Source: an uncultured Collinsella sp. (GTDB taxonomy: Bacteria; Actinomycetota; Coriobacteriia; Coriobacteriales; Coriobacteriaceae). From it: 51,616 nt of DNA. The notes under the pieces are model-generated. The model did no database searches, had not been told where the DNA came from, and was given only the letters and a program-made list of their open reading frames with translations. Shown here one piece after another: positions 43,741 to 51,616 of the stretch; the first letter of the stretch is position 1; every line of letters starts with the position of its first letter. Both the position numbers and the translations under genes were made by a program. The stretch spans positions 1-51,616 of the forward strand of contig CATXJW010000013.1 in assembly GCA_958370325.1 (NCBI GenBank), given 5' to 3'.

Positions 43741-45078
43741 ATGGACGAGATGTTTGCCATTAAATGCCAAAACTGCGGCGGCCCTATGTACTCACACCAG
43801 GCTAAGCGCAGCTTTGAGTGCGCCTATTGCGGCACGGTCGTTCCGTGGCAGACCGATGCGGGGGAGCCCAAGAGCGCCCTGGGCATTCGCCATGCGCCGC
43901 TGACGGTTGTCGATGGGCTGCTTAAGCTCACCCATGTGTCACAGCTCGAGCGCCCGGTGGACCCCGACTGGTATTTCTTCAATTCGTACTGGCGCAACCA
44001 GTCGGTTCTGGAGCATCTGCTGTGGGAGGACCGCGGCACGGCGCAGGAGTTCCAAGAGGCAACGCACGTGAGCATTCCCTGCCCCTTCTGCGGTGCGTCC
44101 TTTGAGGGGTCATCGACCCAGCGCGTGTTTGAGTGCCCGTCCTGCGGCAATAAGATCGGCGTTGCCGACCTGCTCAAGCCCGGTACCTTTAGCAAGCGCC
44201 TGACTATGGGCGTTGGTGCCGAGTATGTGCCTGAGCAGGGTATTCCCTGCGAAATCTCGCCGCAGCAGGCGCGCGCCAACGCGCTGCAGCTGGTGCGCCA
44301 GTACCCCGATGCCTTTGCCGGGCACGACGTGGAAGACGCGATTCAAAATGACATGATGCTCTTCTACTTCCCCATGGCGCTGGCGGACTTGCGCATGATG
44401 GCGTCCTTCCCGGGCAAGGGGCTGAGCAAGGAGACCTTGGTGTACTACGAGGTGCTCGACTGGGCGTATCCGCGGGCAAACTACCTGGACGTTCGTCTTA
44501 TGAGCATTTTGGAGCCGTGGGACTTTGCCAAGGTTGGACCGTTTGACCCGGCCATGCAGGAGGGCGACTTTCGCGTTGTCTCCGTCGATGCGTCTACCAA
44601 GGACCAGGTGGTCATTGATAAGCTGGCGCTCGACGTTGCCGGCAACGACGCCGAGGCGGTGCTGGGGCTCAATAAAAAGAGCATCCGCGCCTGGGCGCGC
44701 AAGGCCCGCAAGCATAAGGACGGCCTGGTGATGGTGCCGGTCTACTTTGTCGATCGTCCGGCGACGGACAGCCGCGAAGGCGAGCAGGTACGCATCGCCG
44801 TGAACGGCCAGACGGGTCGTGCAGCCGCGGTGGTGTTTAGCGACAAGCGCGAGACGCATGTGGTGGCGTCACTCAACCCGAGCCTGCATCTGTCCGGTGA
44901 AAGCACTGTGCATGCCACGCCCATCGAGGTCAAATACGTTAAATCGCCCTTCCTGTACCAGATCGTGCGCCGTGGAGGCGGCGAGCAACCGCGCCAGGTT
45001 GCAGCCGCCGTCGAGGGTTCCTACCGAGAGGAGAAGCCCAAACGCAAGGGCTTGCTCGCTGCGATTTTTGGTAAGTAG
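43741..45078 (+). CDS. Double zinc-ribbon protein of unknown function
   Basis: 445 aa. Two zinc ribbons are plain: C9/C12 with C27/C30 (IKCQNCGGP, FECAYCGT), then CPFC with CPSC near residues 115-140. The rest is soluble, with no membrane segment or catalytic motif I recognise, and ends in a basic tail (EKPKRKGLLAAIFGK). ATG 43741 follows AAAGGAGGAC; the frame is open back to 43627. Large proteins with N-terminal rubredoxin-like ribbons and a TFIIB-like look occur in many Firmicutes and Actinobacteria next to vWA/tellurite-type genes, but no such neighbour is here. It is a single-gene unit ending in a terminator. Confidence 0.7.
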   Translation: MDEMFAIKCQNCGGPMYSHQAKRSFECAYCGTVVPWQTDAGEPKSALGIRHAPLTVVDGLLKLTHVSQLERPVDPDWYFFNSYWRNQSVLEHLLWEDRGTAQEFQEATHVSIPCPFCGASFEGSSTQRVFECPSCGNKIGVADLLKPGTFSKRLTMGVGAEYVPEQGIPCEISPQQARANALQLVRQYPDAFAGHDVEDAIQNDMMLFYFPMALADLRMMASFPGKGLSKETLVYYEVLDWAYPRANYLDVRLMSILEPWDFAKVGPFDPAMQEGDFRVVSVDASTKDQVVIDKLALDVAGNDAEAVLGLNKKSIRAWARKARKHKDGLVMVPVYFVDRPATDSREGEQVRIAVNGQTGRAAAVVFSDKRETHVVASLNPSLHLSGESTVHATPIEVKYVKSPFLYQIVRRGGGEQPRQVAAAVEGSYREEKPKRKGLLAAIFGK

Positions 45079-45121
45079 GAGAGCGGTGCTGGTTGGTCTT
45101 ATGACGCTATAGCCAGGGGCA

Positions 45122-45158
45122 CGGGGCGGCTCGCAGGAGTGCGGGCCGCCCTGTTTTT
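45122..45158 (+). terminator. Intrinsic terminator after the zinc-ribbon gene
   Basis: GGGCGGC (45124-45130) pairs with GCCGCCC (45145-45151), followed by TGTTTTT. Confidence 0.88.
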
Positions 45159-45275
45159 ATGCGGCGACAAGGCCCGTAGGCACTCCATTAAACGCTCATG
45201 CTCACAGCGCAAACGTTGAGCAACATTACGTTTGCCGATAGCTATTAAAAAATGTCCACTCGCGGTAGTAGTATC

Positions 45276-45402
45276 AAAAAAAGGGGTCCCAAATGGAACC
45301 CCTCTGGCAAGTCAAATTGTCCCCTACGGGACGCCTTCCAAGGAAGGCATTTTTGGCAAAGCCGTATTTTGACTCGCAGTGTCGATGTAACTGGTAATCG
45401 AC
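45276..45402 (-). ncRNA. tracrRNA of the type II-A CRISPR system
   Basis: The positions 45376-45399 match bases 9-32 of the array repeat at 23 of 24 sites, so the reverse strand is the anti-repeat. Reading on the reverse strand, the lower stem UCAAAAU pairs with the repeat's GUUUUGG next to a GAG bulge. After that come a nexus (GGCUUUGCC), the hairpin GCCUUCC-UU-GGAAGGC, the hairpin GUCCC-GUAGG-GGAC and a terminator GGGGUUCC/GGGACCCC followed by seven U (45282-45276). TACAGT with an extended TGT (-10, 45414-45409) places the start near 45402. Length would be about 127 nt. Confidence 0.88.
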
Positions 45403-45439
45403 AAGGCAACTGTAACACAGCGCGGAAGGGCTGGTCGAC

Positions 45440-48400
45440 ATGAATTTAAGAAACTGCTCTGACGACTACAATATCGGCCTCGACATGGGAACCGGCTCCG
45501 TTGGTTGGGCGGTGACCGATGCCCAGGGCAAGCTTCTGCATTTTAAGAAGCAGCCGACGTGGGGCAGTCGTTTATTCGATAGTGCGCAGCCGGCGTTCGA
45601 GGCGCGCGTTCATCGTGGGCAGCGTCGCCGTTACGTGCGCCGCCGCTGGCGCCTTGACTTGCTGCAAAAGCTGTTCGAGCCTGCAATGAGCGAGGTCGAT
45701 CCGGGCTTTTTCATGCGACTCAATCAATCGCGAACCATCGAAGGCGATCCGATCTTTACCAAGGACTTCACGAAGGCCGATTACTACGATCGCTTCCCGA
45801 CCATCTATCATCTGCGCACTTACCTTATGGACACCGATGAGCAGGCCGATCTTCGATTGGTGTATCTCGCAATCCATAACATCGTTAAGCATCGCGGTAA
45901 CTTCTTGCGCCAGGGAGAGAAGCTGACGGCAAAGACGGCAAAGACATCCGATGCCCTTAAGAATCTCAATGGTGCCCTGAAGGCATGGTGCGAATCGAGA
46001 GAATATGATTTCGCGAAGCTTGATGAACTCTCTGTAGCGAAGATCCTGGCTGATGAGCGATCTTCTCGTTCGCAAAAGGCAAAAGACATCCAGGCACTTG
46101 TAAAAGTGGACACTGCGGATACGGCTGCGAATAAAAAGCTGGCAAAGGCTTTGTCGAGCGCTGTCGTCGGCCTCCAATGCGAGTTCAAAGACGTGTTTGG
46201 CGATTTTGAATGCGAGGCAACTAAGCTTGCGCTTTCGGATGACGAGAAGCTAGAAGCGCTGCAGGCCGCTTGTCCCGATGACTGCGTGGAACTTCTTGAG
46301 TCCGTTTGCGGTGTTTACTCTGCTTACGTGCTGCAGGGGCTTTTGTCTTATGCCGAGGGACAGACAATCTCGGTCAACATGATCAAAAAATACAAGTGTT
46401 ACGCGAATGATCTTGATCGGCTCAAGACTTTGGTCCGCGAATATGCTCCCGGCTCATATGAGTCATTCTTCCGCGGCGCAACCTATCACGATTCGAATAG
46501 CGATGACCCCTTGCGCGACTACGATGCCTCTAAGGCACAGGGTTACACCGCATATGACCTGCATAAACTGTCTTATGATGACTTCGCTAAATCCGTAAAG
46601 AAGCTCTTCGCGGGAACGGGCGCGGAGACGGATGAGCGCTATATCGCCATGATGGACGCATTCGACAAACAGCGCTTTTTGCGTCGCCTTAAGACAAGTG
46701 ATAACGGTGCCATCTACTATCAGCTGCATCTTGAGGAGCTGCAGGTCATTCTCAAAAACCAGGGCCGCTTCTATCCGTTCCTCAAGGACGAGGCTGCGAA
46801 GATCGAGAGTCTGGTCACATTCCGTATCCCGTACTATGTGGGACCGCTGACGCCTAAAAATGCTGCCCAGGACAAACACGGCAACCACCGATTCCAATGG
46901 TCCGAGCGCAAGCCCGGCATGGAAGATGCGACGATCACGCCTTGGAACTGGGACACCGTGATCGATAAGAATAAGAGCGCAGAGAACTTTATCCTGCGCA
47001 TGACGGGTGATTGCACTTATCTTGCTGGTGAAAAGGTGCTTCCCAAGCAGTCTCTGCTCTATGAGGAGTTCTGCGTTCTGAATGAACTCAATGGCGTTCG
47101 CTGGTCCGAAGATGGTGACGATTGGCAACGCCTGGATGCCGCGCAGCGCGAAGGCATTGTCCATGAGCTTTTCCATAAAAAGCGTCGCGTTACCTACAAG
47201 ATGATTGCCGACTGGCTTGTAAAAGAGGGCGACGCGACAAATCCGGTTGTCCGCGGTGGCCAGGGCGAGAGCGGTCTTGAATCAAAGATGGGCTCGTACA
47301 TTTTCTTTGCCAAGGATATCTTTGGCGTGGACGAGTTGAGCCGCGCCGAGTATCCGGTTATCGAAAAGATCATTCTTTGGAACACGTTGTTCGAGGACCG
47401 CTCGATCCTTAAGGAAAAATTGCAGGATGAGTTTGGCCCCAGTGGCAACGGAATGCTCGATGCCGAGCAGATTAAGAAGATCTGCAAAAAGCGCCTGACT
47501 GGTTGGGGGCGTCTGTCGGAGAAGTTCCTGACGGGTATTAGGATTGATACGCAAGCTGGTCGCTCTATGAGCATCATGGACGTGCTGCGAGAGGGAAACC
47601 CCAGCTCTGAGCGTCGCCTGGGCGAGACCATGGTGATGATGGAGATTCTCCACGACAACACGCTGGGCTTCCAGGAAAAAGTGGATGAACACAATCGCAA
47701 ATACTACGCCGAACATGAGAAGTCTCTAGGCGTAAATGAGCTCCCTGGATCTCCGGCGATTCGTCGCAGCTTGAATCAAGCGATTCGCATTGTTGACGAA
47801 ATCGCAAAGATTGCGGGGCACGCGCCGGCCAACGTTTTTGTTGAGGTGACTCGCGACGAGGACGAAAAGAAGAAGGGCAAGCGGACTACGAAGCGCTGGG
47901 ACGCCATCGAGGATGCGCTCAAGGCGTTTAAGGCCGAGGGCGGCGACCTGGCTGTTATGGACGATTTCAAGGAGCTCAAGGCAGCCAATGTAGACCTTGA
48001 CGAGCGCCTGACCCTCTATTTGATGCAGAACGGCAAATGCCTGTATTCCGGCCGTGCTATCGACCTCAACAAGCTTATGGCGGGCTCGGGTGAGTACGAG
48101 GTCGACCATATCATTCCGCGCGCCTATATTAAGGACGACAGCCTCGAAAACAAGGCGCTGGTGTACCGCGAGGAGAATCAGCACAAGACCGACCAGCTTT
48201 TGATTGATAAGAGCATTCGCTGGAAGATGGGCGAGACGTGGAAACAGCTGCACCAGGTGAAGCTCATTGGCGATAAAAAGTATCGCAACCTGCTGCGTTC
48301 TTCCATAAACGAGAACGCCATGAAGGGCTTTGTCGCGCGTCAGCTCGTGGAGACGAGCCAGATGGTTAAGATGGCGCAGGCGTTGCTTGAGGCGCGTTAT

Positions 48401-49648
48401 GCCGACGAGGGAACGAAGATCGTTCCCGTTAAGGCGAGCGTATCGCACAACCTTCGTGAGGCGGCCGGCTTGCTCAAATGCCGCGAAGCCAACGATTTCC
48501 ATCATGCGCATGATGCCTATTTGGCATGCCGCTTGGGGCTGTTTATTCAGCTGCGCCACCCCGGAATGTATGAGAACCCCATTGGCTACTCGCACGTGAT
48601 TAAGAAATACGTGCGCGAGCAGTCTGAGCTGTTTAAGAAAACCCATCGCATGCCTGGATCTGCCGGATTTGTCGTCAATAGCTTTATGACTGCAGGTTTT
48701 GACCCCGAGACGGGCGAGGTCTTTGACGATGCCTGGACCGAGGACGATGAGGTCAAGCGTTATAGGGGAAAGTATCTTCCGGACGGCTGGAACGCGGCAG
48801 CGGAGGTCGAGGGCATTCGCAGCGCGCTCAACTATCGCCAGTGCTACATCTCGAGGATGCCACAGGAGGATACGGGTGCGTTCTGGAAGGCAACGATTTA
48901 CTCACCGCGTGATCCCAAGATGGGCGCAAAGCTTGAGTTGTCGACCAAGCAGGGGCTTGATGCCAAGCAATACGGTGGTTTTTCGAGCCAGCAGTTTGCG
49001 TACTTCTTTATCTATGAGGCCAAAAAGAAGGGTAAGCCGGTGTTCCGGTTCTCTCAGGTTCCCGTGTGGCTTGCGGCGCGCATCGAGGGCGACTCGGCAG
49101 CGCTCGGCGAGTATGCGAGGGGACTCGCGGAGAAGGAGGGCCTAGAGTACGTCGGTATCACGAGGTCGAAGATCTACAAGAAGCAGCTGATTGAGGTGGA
49201 TGGAGACCGTTTGATTATTACTGGCGCAAAGGAGGTCAGATCGGGCTCTCAACTGGCGTTTTCGCAGGATGAGATGAGCGCCTTGCTATTTGCTGACGAG
49301 ATGCCAACTTCTGATGCTATCGCTGAGTTAAATACCATTTGGCTAGGCATCGATCAATCACTGTTCACTCTTAATAAGCGTTTGTCGCTGCAGCTAAATC
49401 TGGGCAGGTTTGATGAGGCGTACGCGAACCTTTCTGCTGAGCAGAGGAAAAAGTTGCTTACCGGTCTTATTGCGCTCGTAAATGGTAACGATCGAATCGT
49501 TGATTTGTCGATGGTGGGAGGTCCTTCTAAGGCGGGTCATATGAGCATCGTATTCTCTAAGTTGTTGAACGATCCGCAAGTCACATTCTTTATTGTTGAC
49601 CAATCCGTAACGGGTATGTTCGAGAGAAGGACCCGTGTCGGGCTTTAG
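45440..49648 (+). CDS. cas9: CRISPR-associated endonuclease Cas9 (type II-A)
   Basis: 1402 aa RNA-guided DNA endonuclease. RuvC-I D15 is in IGLDMGTGSVGWAV, the arginine-rich bridge helix is RRRYVRRRWRLDLLQKLF, RuvC-II E802 is in VFVEVTRDED, the HNH site has D889-H890 in YEVDHIIPRAY, and RuvC-III H1022 and D1025 are in FHHAHDAYLACR. All catalytic residues are intact, so it should make blunt double-strand cuts. The PAM-interacting C-terminus cannot be read for specificity by eye. The start follows GGAAGGG. The stop overlaps cas1 by 14 bases, and the four genes form one operon. Confidence 0.98.
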   Translation: MNLRNCSDDYNIGLDMGTGSVGWAVTDAQGKLLHFKKQPTWGSRLFDSAQPAFEARVHRGQRRRYVRRRWRLDLLQKLFEPAMSEVDPGFFMRLNQSRTIEGDPIFTKDFTKADYYDRFPTIYHLRTYLMDTDEQADLRLVYLAIHNIVKHRGNFLRQGEKLTAKTAKTSDALKNLNGALKAWCESREYDFAKLDELSVAKILADERSSRSQKAKDIQALVKVDTADTAANKKLAKALSSAVVGLQCEFKDVFGDFECEATKLALSDDEKLEALQAACPDDCVELLESVCGVYSAYVLQGLLSYAEGQTISVNMIKKYKCYANDLDRLKTLVREYAPGSYESFFRGATYHDSNSDDPLRDYDASKAQGYTAYDLHKLSYDDFAKSVKKLFAGTGAETDERYIAMMDAFDKQRFLRRLKTSDNGAIYYQLHLEELQVILKNQGRFYPFLKDEAAKIESLVTFRIPYYVGPLTPKNAAQDKHGNHRFQWSERKPGMEDATITPWNWDTVIDKNKSAENFILRMTGDCTYLAGEKVLPKQSLLYEEFCVLNELNGVRWSEDGDDWQRLDAAQREGIVHELFHKKRRVTYKMIADWLVKEGDATNPVVRGGQGESGLESKMGSYIFFAKDIFGVDELSRAEYPVIEKIILWNTLFEDRSILKEKLQDEFGPSGNGMLDAEQIKKICKKRLTGWGRLSEKFLTGIRIDTQAGRSMSIMDVLREGNPSSERRLGETMVMMEILHDNTLGFQEKVDEHNRKYYAEHEKSLGVNELPGSPAIRRSLNQAIRIVDEIAKIAGHAPANVFVEVTRDEDEKKKGKRTTKRWDAIEDALKAFKAEGGDLAVMDDFKELKAANVDLDERLTLYLMQNGKCLYSGRAIDLNKLMAGSGEYEVDHIIPRAYIKDDSLENKALVYREENQHKTDQLLIDKSIRWKMGETWKQLHQVKLIGDKKYRNLLRSSINENAMKGFVARQLVETSQMVKMAQALLEARYADEGTKIVPVKASVSHNLREAAGLLKCREANDFHHAHDAYLACRLGLFIQLRHPGMYENPIGYSHVIKKYVREQSELFKKTHRMPGSAGFVVNSFMTAGFDPETGEVFDDAWTEDDEVKRYRGKYLPDGWNAAAEVEGIRSALNYRQCYISRMPQEDTGAFWKATIYSPRDPKMGAKLELSTKQGLDAKQYGGFSSQQFAYFFIYEAKKKGKPVFRFSQVPVWLAARIEGDSAALGEYARGLAEKEGLEYVGITRSKIYKKQLIEVDGDRLIITGAKEVRSGSQLAFSQDEMSALLFADEMPTSDAIAELNTIWLGIDQSLFTLNKRLSLQLNLGRFDEAYANLSAEQRKKLLTGLIALVNGNDRIVDLSMVGGPSKAGHMSIVFSKLLNDPQVTFFIVDQSVTGMFERRTRVGL

Positions 49649-50516
49649 GAACATTGTCATTTCAAGCCCCTGCAAATTGCAGTACAAGGGCGGCTATATG
49701 GTTGTCCGCCGGGAGGACGACACGGCGAAAGTGCACCTTTCGGAGATTTCGTCGGTCGTTCTTCAGACCAACCAGGTGTTCATAAGTGCTTATTTGCTCT
49801 CTGAGCTTGCCAAGGCAAAGGTCGCGTTTGTCGTTTCTGACGAGAAGCGCGACCCCATTGGGCAGTATTTGCCGCTATACGGGGCCCATAACACCAGTAA
49901 GCGTATTGCAGAACAGCTTGAGTGGGGCGAACCAATCAAAAAGCGCGTATGGCAACGAATCGTGCGCGACAAAATCAAGCATCAATCTGATGTGCTTCAC
50001 GCCCGTGCGCGTGAGGAGCAAGGTGAGACGCTCAAGAGTATTGTTGCCGAGGTGCGCTCTGGAGATACAACAAATCGCGAGGGTCATGCCGCTCGACTGT
50101 ATTTCAGCTCTCTTTTTGGCCCGTCCTTCTCGAGGGATGACGATACGCCTCTGAATGCCGCTCTCAATTACGGATATGCGATTCTGCTATCGAGTGTCAA
50201 TCGCGAGATCGCTGCACGCGGATACCTTACGCAGGCTGGAATCTGCCACAGAAATGAGTTTAACCAGTTCAACTTGAGCTGCGATTTTATGGAGCCGTTT
50301 AGGCCGCTTGTCGACCGCATTGTATTCGATAACTTTGACGGCGAGTTCTCTAAGGAGACAAAGCTGCTTTTGGTTGACATGCTCAATCTAGGAATCGCAT
50401 ATCGAGGCGGCACATATCGCGTGGGCTCCGTAATCTCTCTGTACGTTGCTGACTGCTTCAAGGCACTTGATCGAAAGTTGTCGGTGGATGAAATCGAGTC
50501 GTTTGAGGTCGTATGA
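49635..50516 (+). CDS. cas1: CRISPR integrase Cas1 (type II)
   Basis: 293 aa. With Cas2 it inserts new spacers at the leader end of the array. The active-site residues E149 (NREGHAARLYF), H205 (ICHRNEFNQFNL) and E220 (CDFMEPFRPL) are all present and fall at the same numbers as I recall for the Streptococcus pyogenes enzyme. The start is GTG 49635, inside the end of cas9 and after GAGAGAAGG. Its stop overlaps the cas2 start. Confidence 0.97.
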   Translation: MSGFRNIVISSPCKLQYKGGYMVVRREDDTAKVHLSEISSVVLQTNQVFISAYLLSELAKAKVAFVVSDEKRDPIGQYLPLYGAHNTSKRIAEQLEWGEPIKKRVWQRIVRDKIKHQSDVLHARAREEQGETLKSIVAEVRSGDTTNREGHAARLYFSSLFGPSFSRDDDTPLNAALNYGYAILLSSVNREIAARGYLTQAGICHRNEFNQFNLSCDFMEPFRPLVDRIVFDNFDGEFSKETKLLLVDMLNLGIAYRGGTYRVGSVISLYVADCFKALDRKLSVDEIESFEVV

Positions 50517-50848
50517 GTATCGGGGAAAGGATCAGATATATGAGGCTTGTCGTCTTCTTTGATTTGCCCGTCGATACCCCTGCGCAGAGAAAAGACTACC
50601 GGGTATTTCGCAAGTTTCTTCTTAAAGACGGTTATCTTATGCTCCAGGAGTCCGTGTATGCAAAGCTTGTTGTTAATGATGGGGCGGCGGGAAGCGCGGT
50701 GCAAAGACTCAGAAAACATCGCCCGCCAGCTGGCCTTGTACAAGTTTTGCGTGTGACCGAATCTCAATTTTCGACCATGGAATACATAACGGGAAACCGC
50801 GAGGCCCATGAGGAAATAGATACGATGGAGGAGCTTCTGGTTTTATGA
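50513..50848 (+). CDS. cas2: CRISPR adaptation protein Cas2
   Basis: 111 aa. The ferredoxin-like fold begins with RLVVFFDLPVDT (D17) and continues with YRVFRKFLLKDGYLMLQESV and VLRVTESQF, matching type II-A Cas2. It bridges two Cas1 dimers in the adaptation complex. ATG 50513 overlaps the cas1 stop by 4 bases (ATGA); the later ATG 50540 has its own AAAGGA and is a possible start, giving a protein nine residues shorter. Confidence 0.96.
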   Translation: MSIGERIRYMRLVVFFDLPVDTPAQRKDYRVFRKFLLKDGYLMLQESVYAKLVVNDGAAGSAVQRLRKHRPPAGLVQVLRVTESQFSTMEYITGNREAHEEIDTMEELLVL

Positions 50849-51525
50849 GGCTCGTGTTTTCGGGACTTGAAAACCCAGTGGAGTTAACCGCGGGGGAGAC
50901 TTCGGTTCTGCAAGTCGAGAATTCGGCTCTGTTCGCGCGGATTGTGGCTTCTCTGCAAAACGGATTGGGGCGCCAGGCGTTGGAGCCTTATTCCCTTTGG
51001 AAAGACGATGAGGAGATTAAGCCCGGCAGCGCTCTGATGGTGGTGCCTGATGCACTGAATCTTCCATGGGATGACCGTGCATTTATGACCGCAATCACCA
51101 AGAAGGTTGAGCGTGAGTTTCTAGAAGACGAAGATCTGCGTATGCAGGTGGAAGAGGCTGAACGTGCAATAAAGCTGCGTTTAGGCGGATTGAGCCTTGG
51201 CTTTAATGCCGATTTGGGGTTTGGGTTAGAATGGGATTTGAAGCGCTACCTTAAGTTTTTGGGATTTGGTGCAGCGCCTCAAGAAGATAAATCGTTCCTT
51301 GATAATCTGCTGAATTTCCTTTCATTTGCTCTTGACGCTGGCTGCAGAAAAACAATCGTATTTGTAAATCTCAAAACTTTTTTGACGGAAAATGAGCTGC
51401 AAACGCTCTATGATCACGTGTTTTTCCTTAAGTTGAGCCTGTTGCTCCTGGAGAATAAAAAAGATACCATGTCTTACGGACATGAACATAAACTAACGGT
51501 TGACCTGCAGTTTTTAGAGCATTGA
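50845..51525 (+). CDS. csn2: CRISPR adaptation protein Csn2 (subtype II-A marker)
   Basis: 226 aa. Csn2 is a ring-shaped tetramer that binds free DNA ends and works with Cas1, Cas2 and Cas9 in spacer capture; its presence defines subtype II-A. The N-terminus MRLVFSGLENPVEL, the central LNLPWDDRAFMTAI and the C-terminal NLKTFLTENELQTLYDHVFF with LLLLENK fit the family. The start overlaps the cas2 stop (ATGA). The gene is lower in GC than the housekeeping part of the window. Confidence 0.93.
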   Translation: MRLVFSGLENPVELTAGETSVLQVENSALFARIVASLQNGLGRQALEPYSLWKDDEEIKPGSALMVVPDALNLPWDDRAFMTAITKKVEREFLEDEDLRMQVEEAERAIKLRLGGLSLGFNADLGFGLEWDLKRYLKFLGFGAAPQEDKSFLDNLLNFLSFALDAGCRKTIVFVNLKTFLTENELQTLYDHVFFLKLSLLLLENKKDTMSYGHEHKLTVDLQFLEH

Positions 51526-51580
51526 AAGAACTGGTCGGTTAGATTGAACGTCCCATCGCAGTCGGGAATTTGCTCCAATG
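51526..51580 (+). promoter_or_regulatory. CRISPR leader
   Basis: 55 bases between csn2 and the first repeat. New spacers should enter at its right edge. Its end, GCTCCAA (51572-51578), is the inverse of TTGGAGC at 51584-51590 in the repeat. TTAGAT (51539-51544) might be a weak -10; no clear -35 is seen. Confidence 0.6.
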
Positions 51581-51616
51581 GTTTTGGAGCAGTGTCGATC
51601 TAACTGGTAATCAAAC
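51581..51616 (+). CRISPR. First repeat of the CRISPR array (cut by the window end)
   Basis: A 36-base sequence starting GTTTTGGAGCAGTG and ending GGTAATCAAAC. Length, the GTTTT start and the AAAC end are standard for type II-A repeats, and it matches the tracrRNA anti-repeat. The window stops on its last base, so spacers and further repeats are not visible. Confidence 0.9.

Noticed and set aside
45376..45399. Isolated CRISPR-repeat-like sequence upstream of cas9
   Set aside because: It is not an array relic: the mismatch, the neighbouring hairpins and the terminator on the reverse strand identify it as the tracrRNA anti-repeat.

Overview
The window is high-GC, gene-dense DNA from an obligately anaerobic, fermentative actinobacterium. 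The gene set is a multi-cluster [FeFe]-hydrogenase, an iron alcohol dehydrogenase, formate-tetrahydrofolate ligase, a superoxide reductase and a type II-A CRISPR-Cas locus. The protein flavour and dispersed palindromes suggest the Coriobacteriia, most likely Collinsella or a relative; that taxonomic call is an inference from memory, not a search. No rRNA or tRNA gene was seen.

Layout. 1-4.8 kb: the end of a flavin/NAD(P)H oxidoreductase, the [FeFe]-hydrogenase, then a lipoprotein binding protein and a fused permease-ATPase in what looks like one operon. 5.0-9.4 kb: an orphan RelB-like antitoxin, a CPBP membrane protease, a YgiQ radical SAM protein (reverse strand) and a DUF1275 membrane protein. 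9.4-13.9 kb: a strongly codon-biased iron alcohol dehydrogenase, an inverted-repeat-bounded non-coding element, an M42 aminopeptidase and an HTH-HipA fusion kinase. 13.9-18 kb: mnmA and cysK (reverse) facing an Rrf2 regulator across a dyad-rich promoter region, a 4-TM holin-like protein and a YerC/TrpR-like regulator. 18.1-24.9 kb: addB-addA recombination helicase-nuclease. 25-34.4 kb: a DUF3284 protein, a lower-GC MFS transporter, dnaE and a SWIM-SNF2 helicase. 34.5-37 kb: superoxide reductase and a protein with the complete architecture of glutamine-dependent NAD+ synthetase but with both active sites apparently destroyed. 37-39.3 kb: ruvC-ruvA-ruvB behind a LexA-type SOS box. 39.4-45.1 kb: fhs, a single-pass membrane protein with repeats, a CDF metal transporter (reverse) and an unrecognised double zinc-ribbon protein. 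45.2-51.6 kb: a complete type II-A CRISPR-Cas locus (tracrRNA, cas9, cas1, cas2, csn2, leader); the window ends exactly on the last base of the first repeat.

How the parts work together. Genome maintenance is concentrated here (AddAB, DnaE, a SNF2 helicase, RuvCAB, CRISPR). Energy metabolism is represented by hydrogen production, alcohol formation and one-carbon metabolism. The CRISPR locus is internally consistent: the predicted tracrRNA on the reverse strand upstream of cas9 pairs with the array repeat at the far end. The least explained items are the degenerate NAD-synthetase-like protein, the hydrogenase-linked fused ABC transporter, the HTH-HipA fusion and several palindromic intergenic elements. 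All statements come from reading the sequence; no database search or folding calculation was run.
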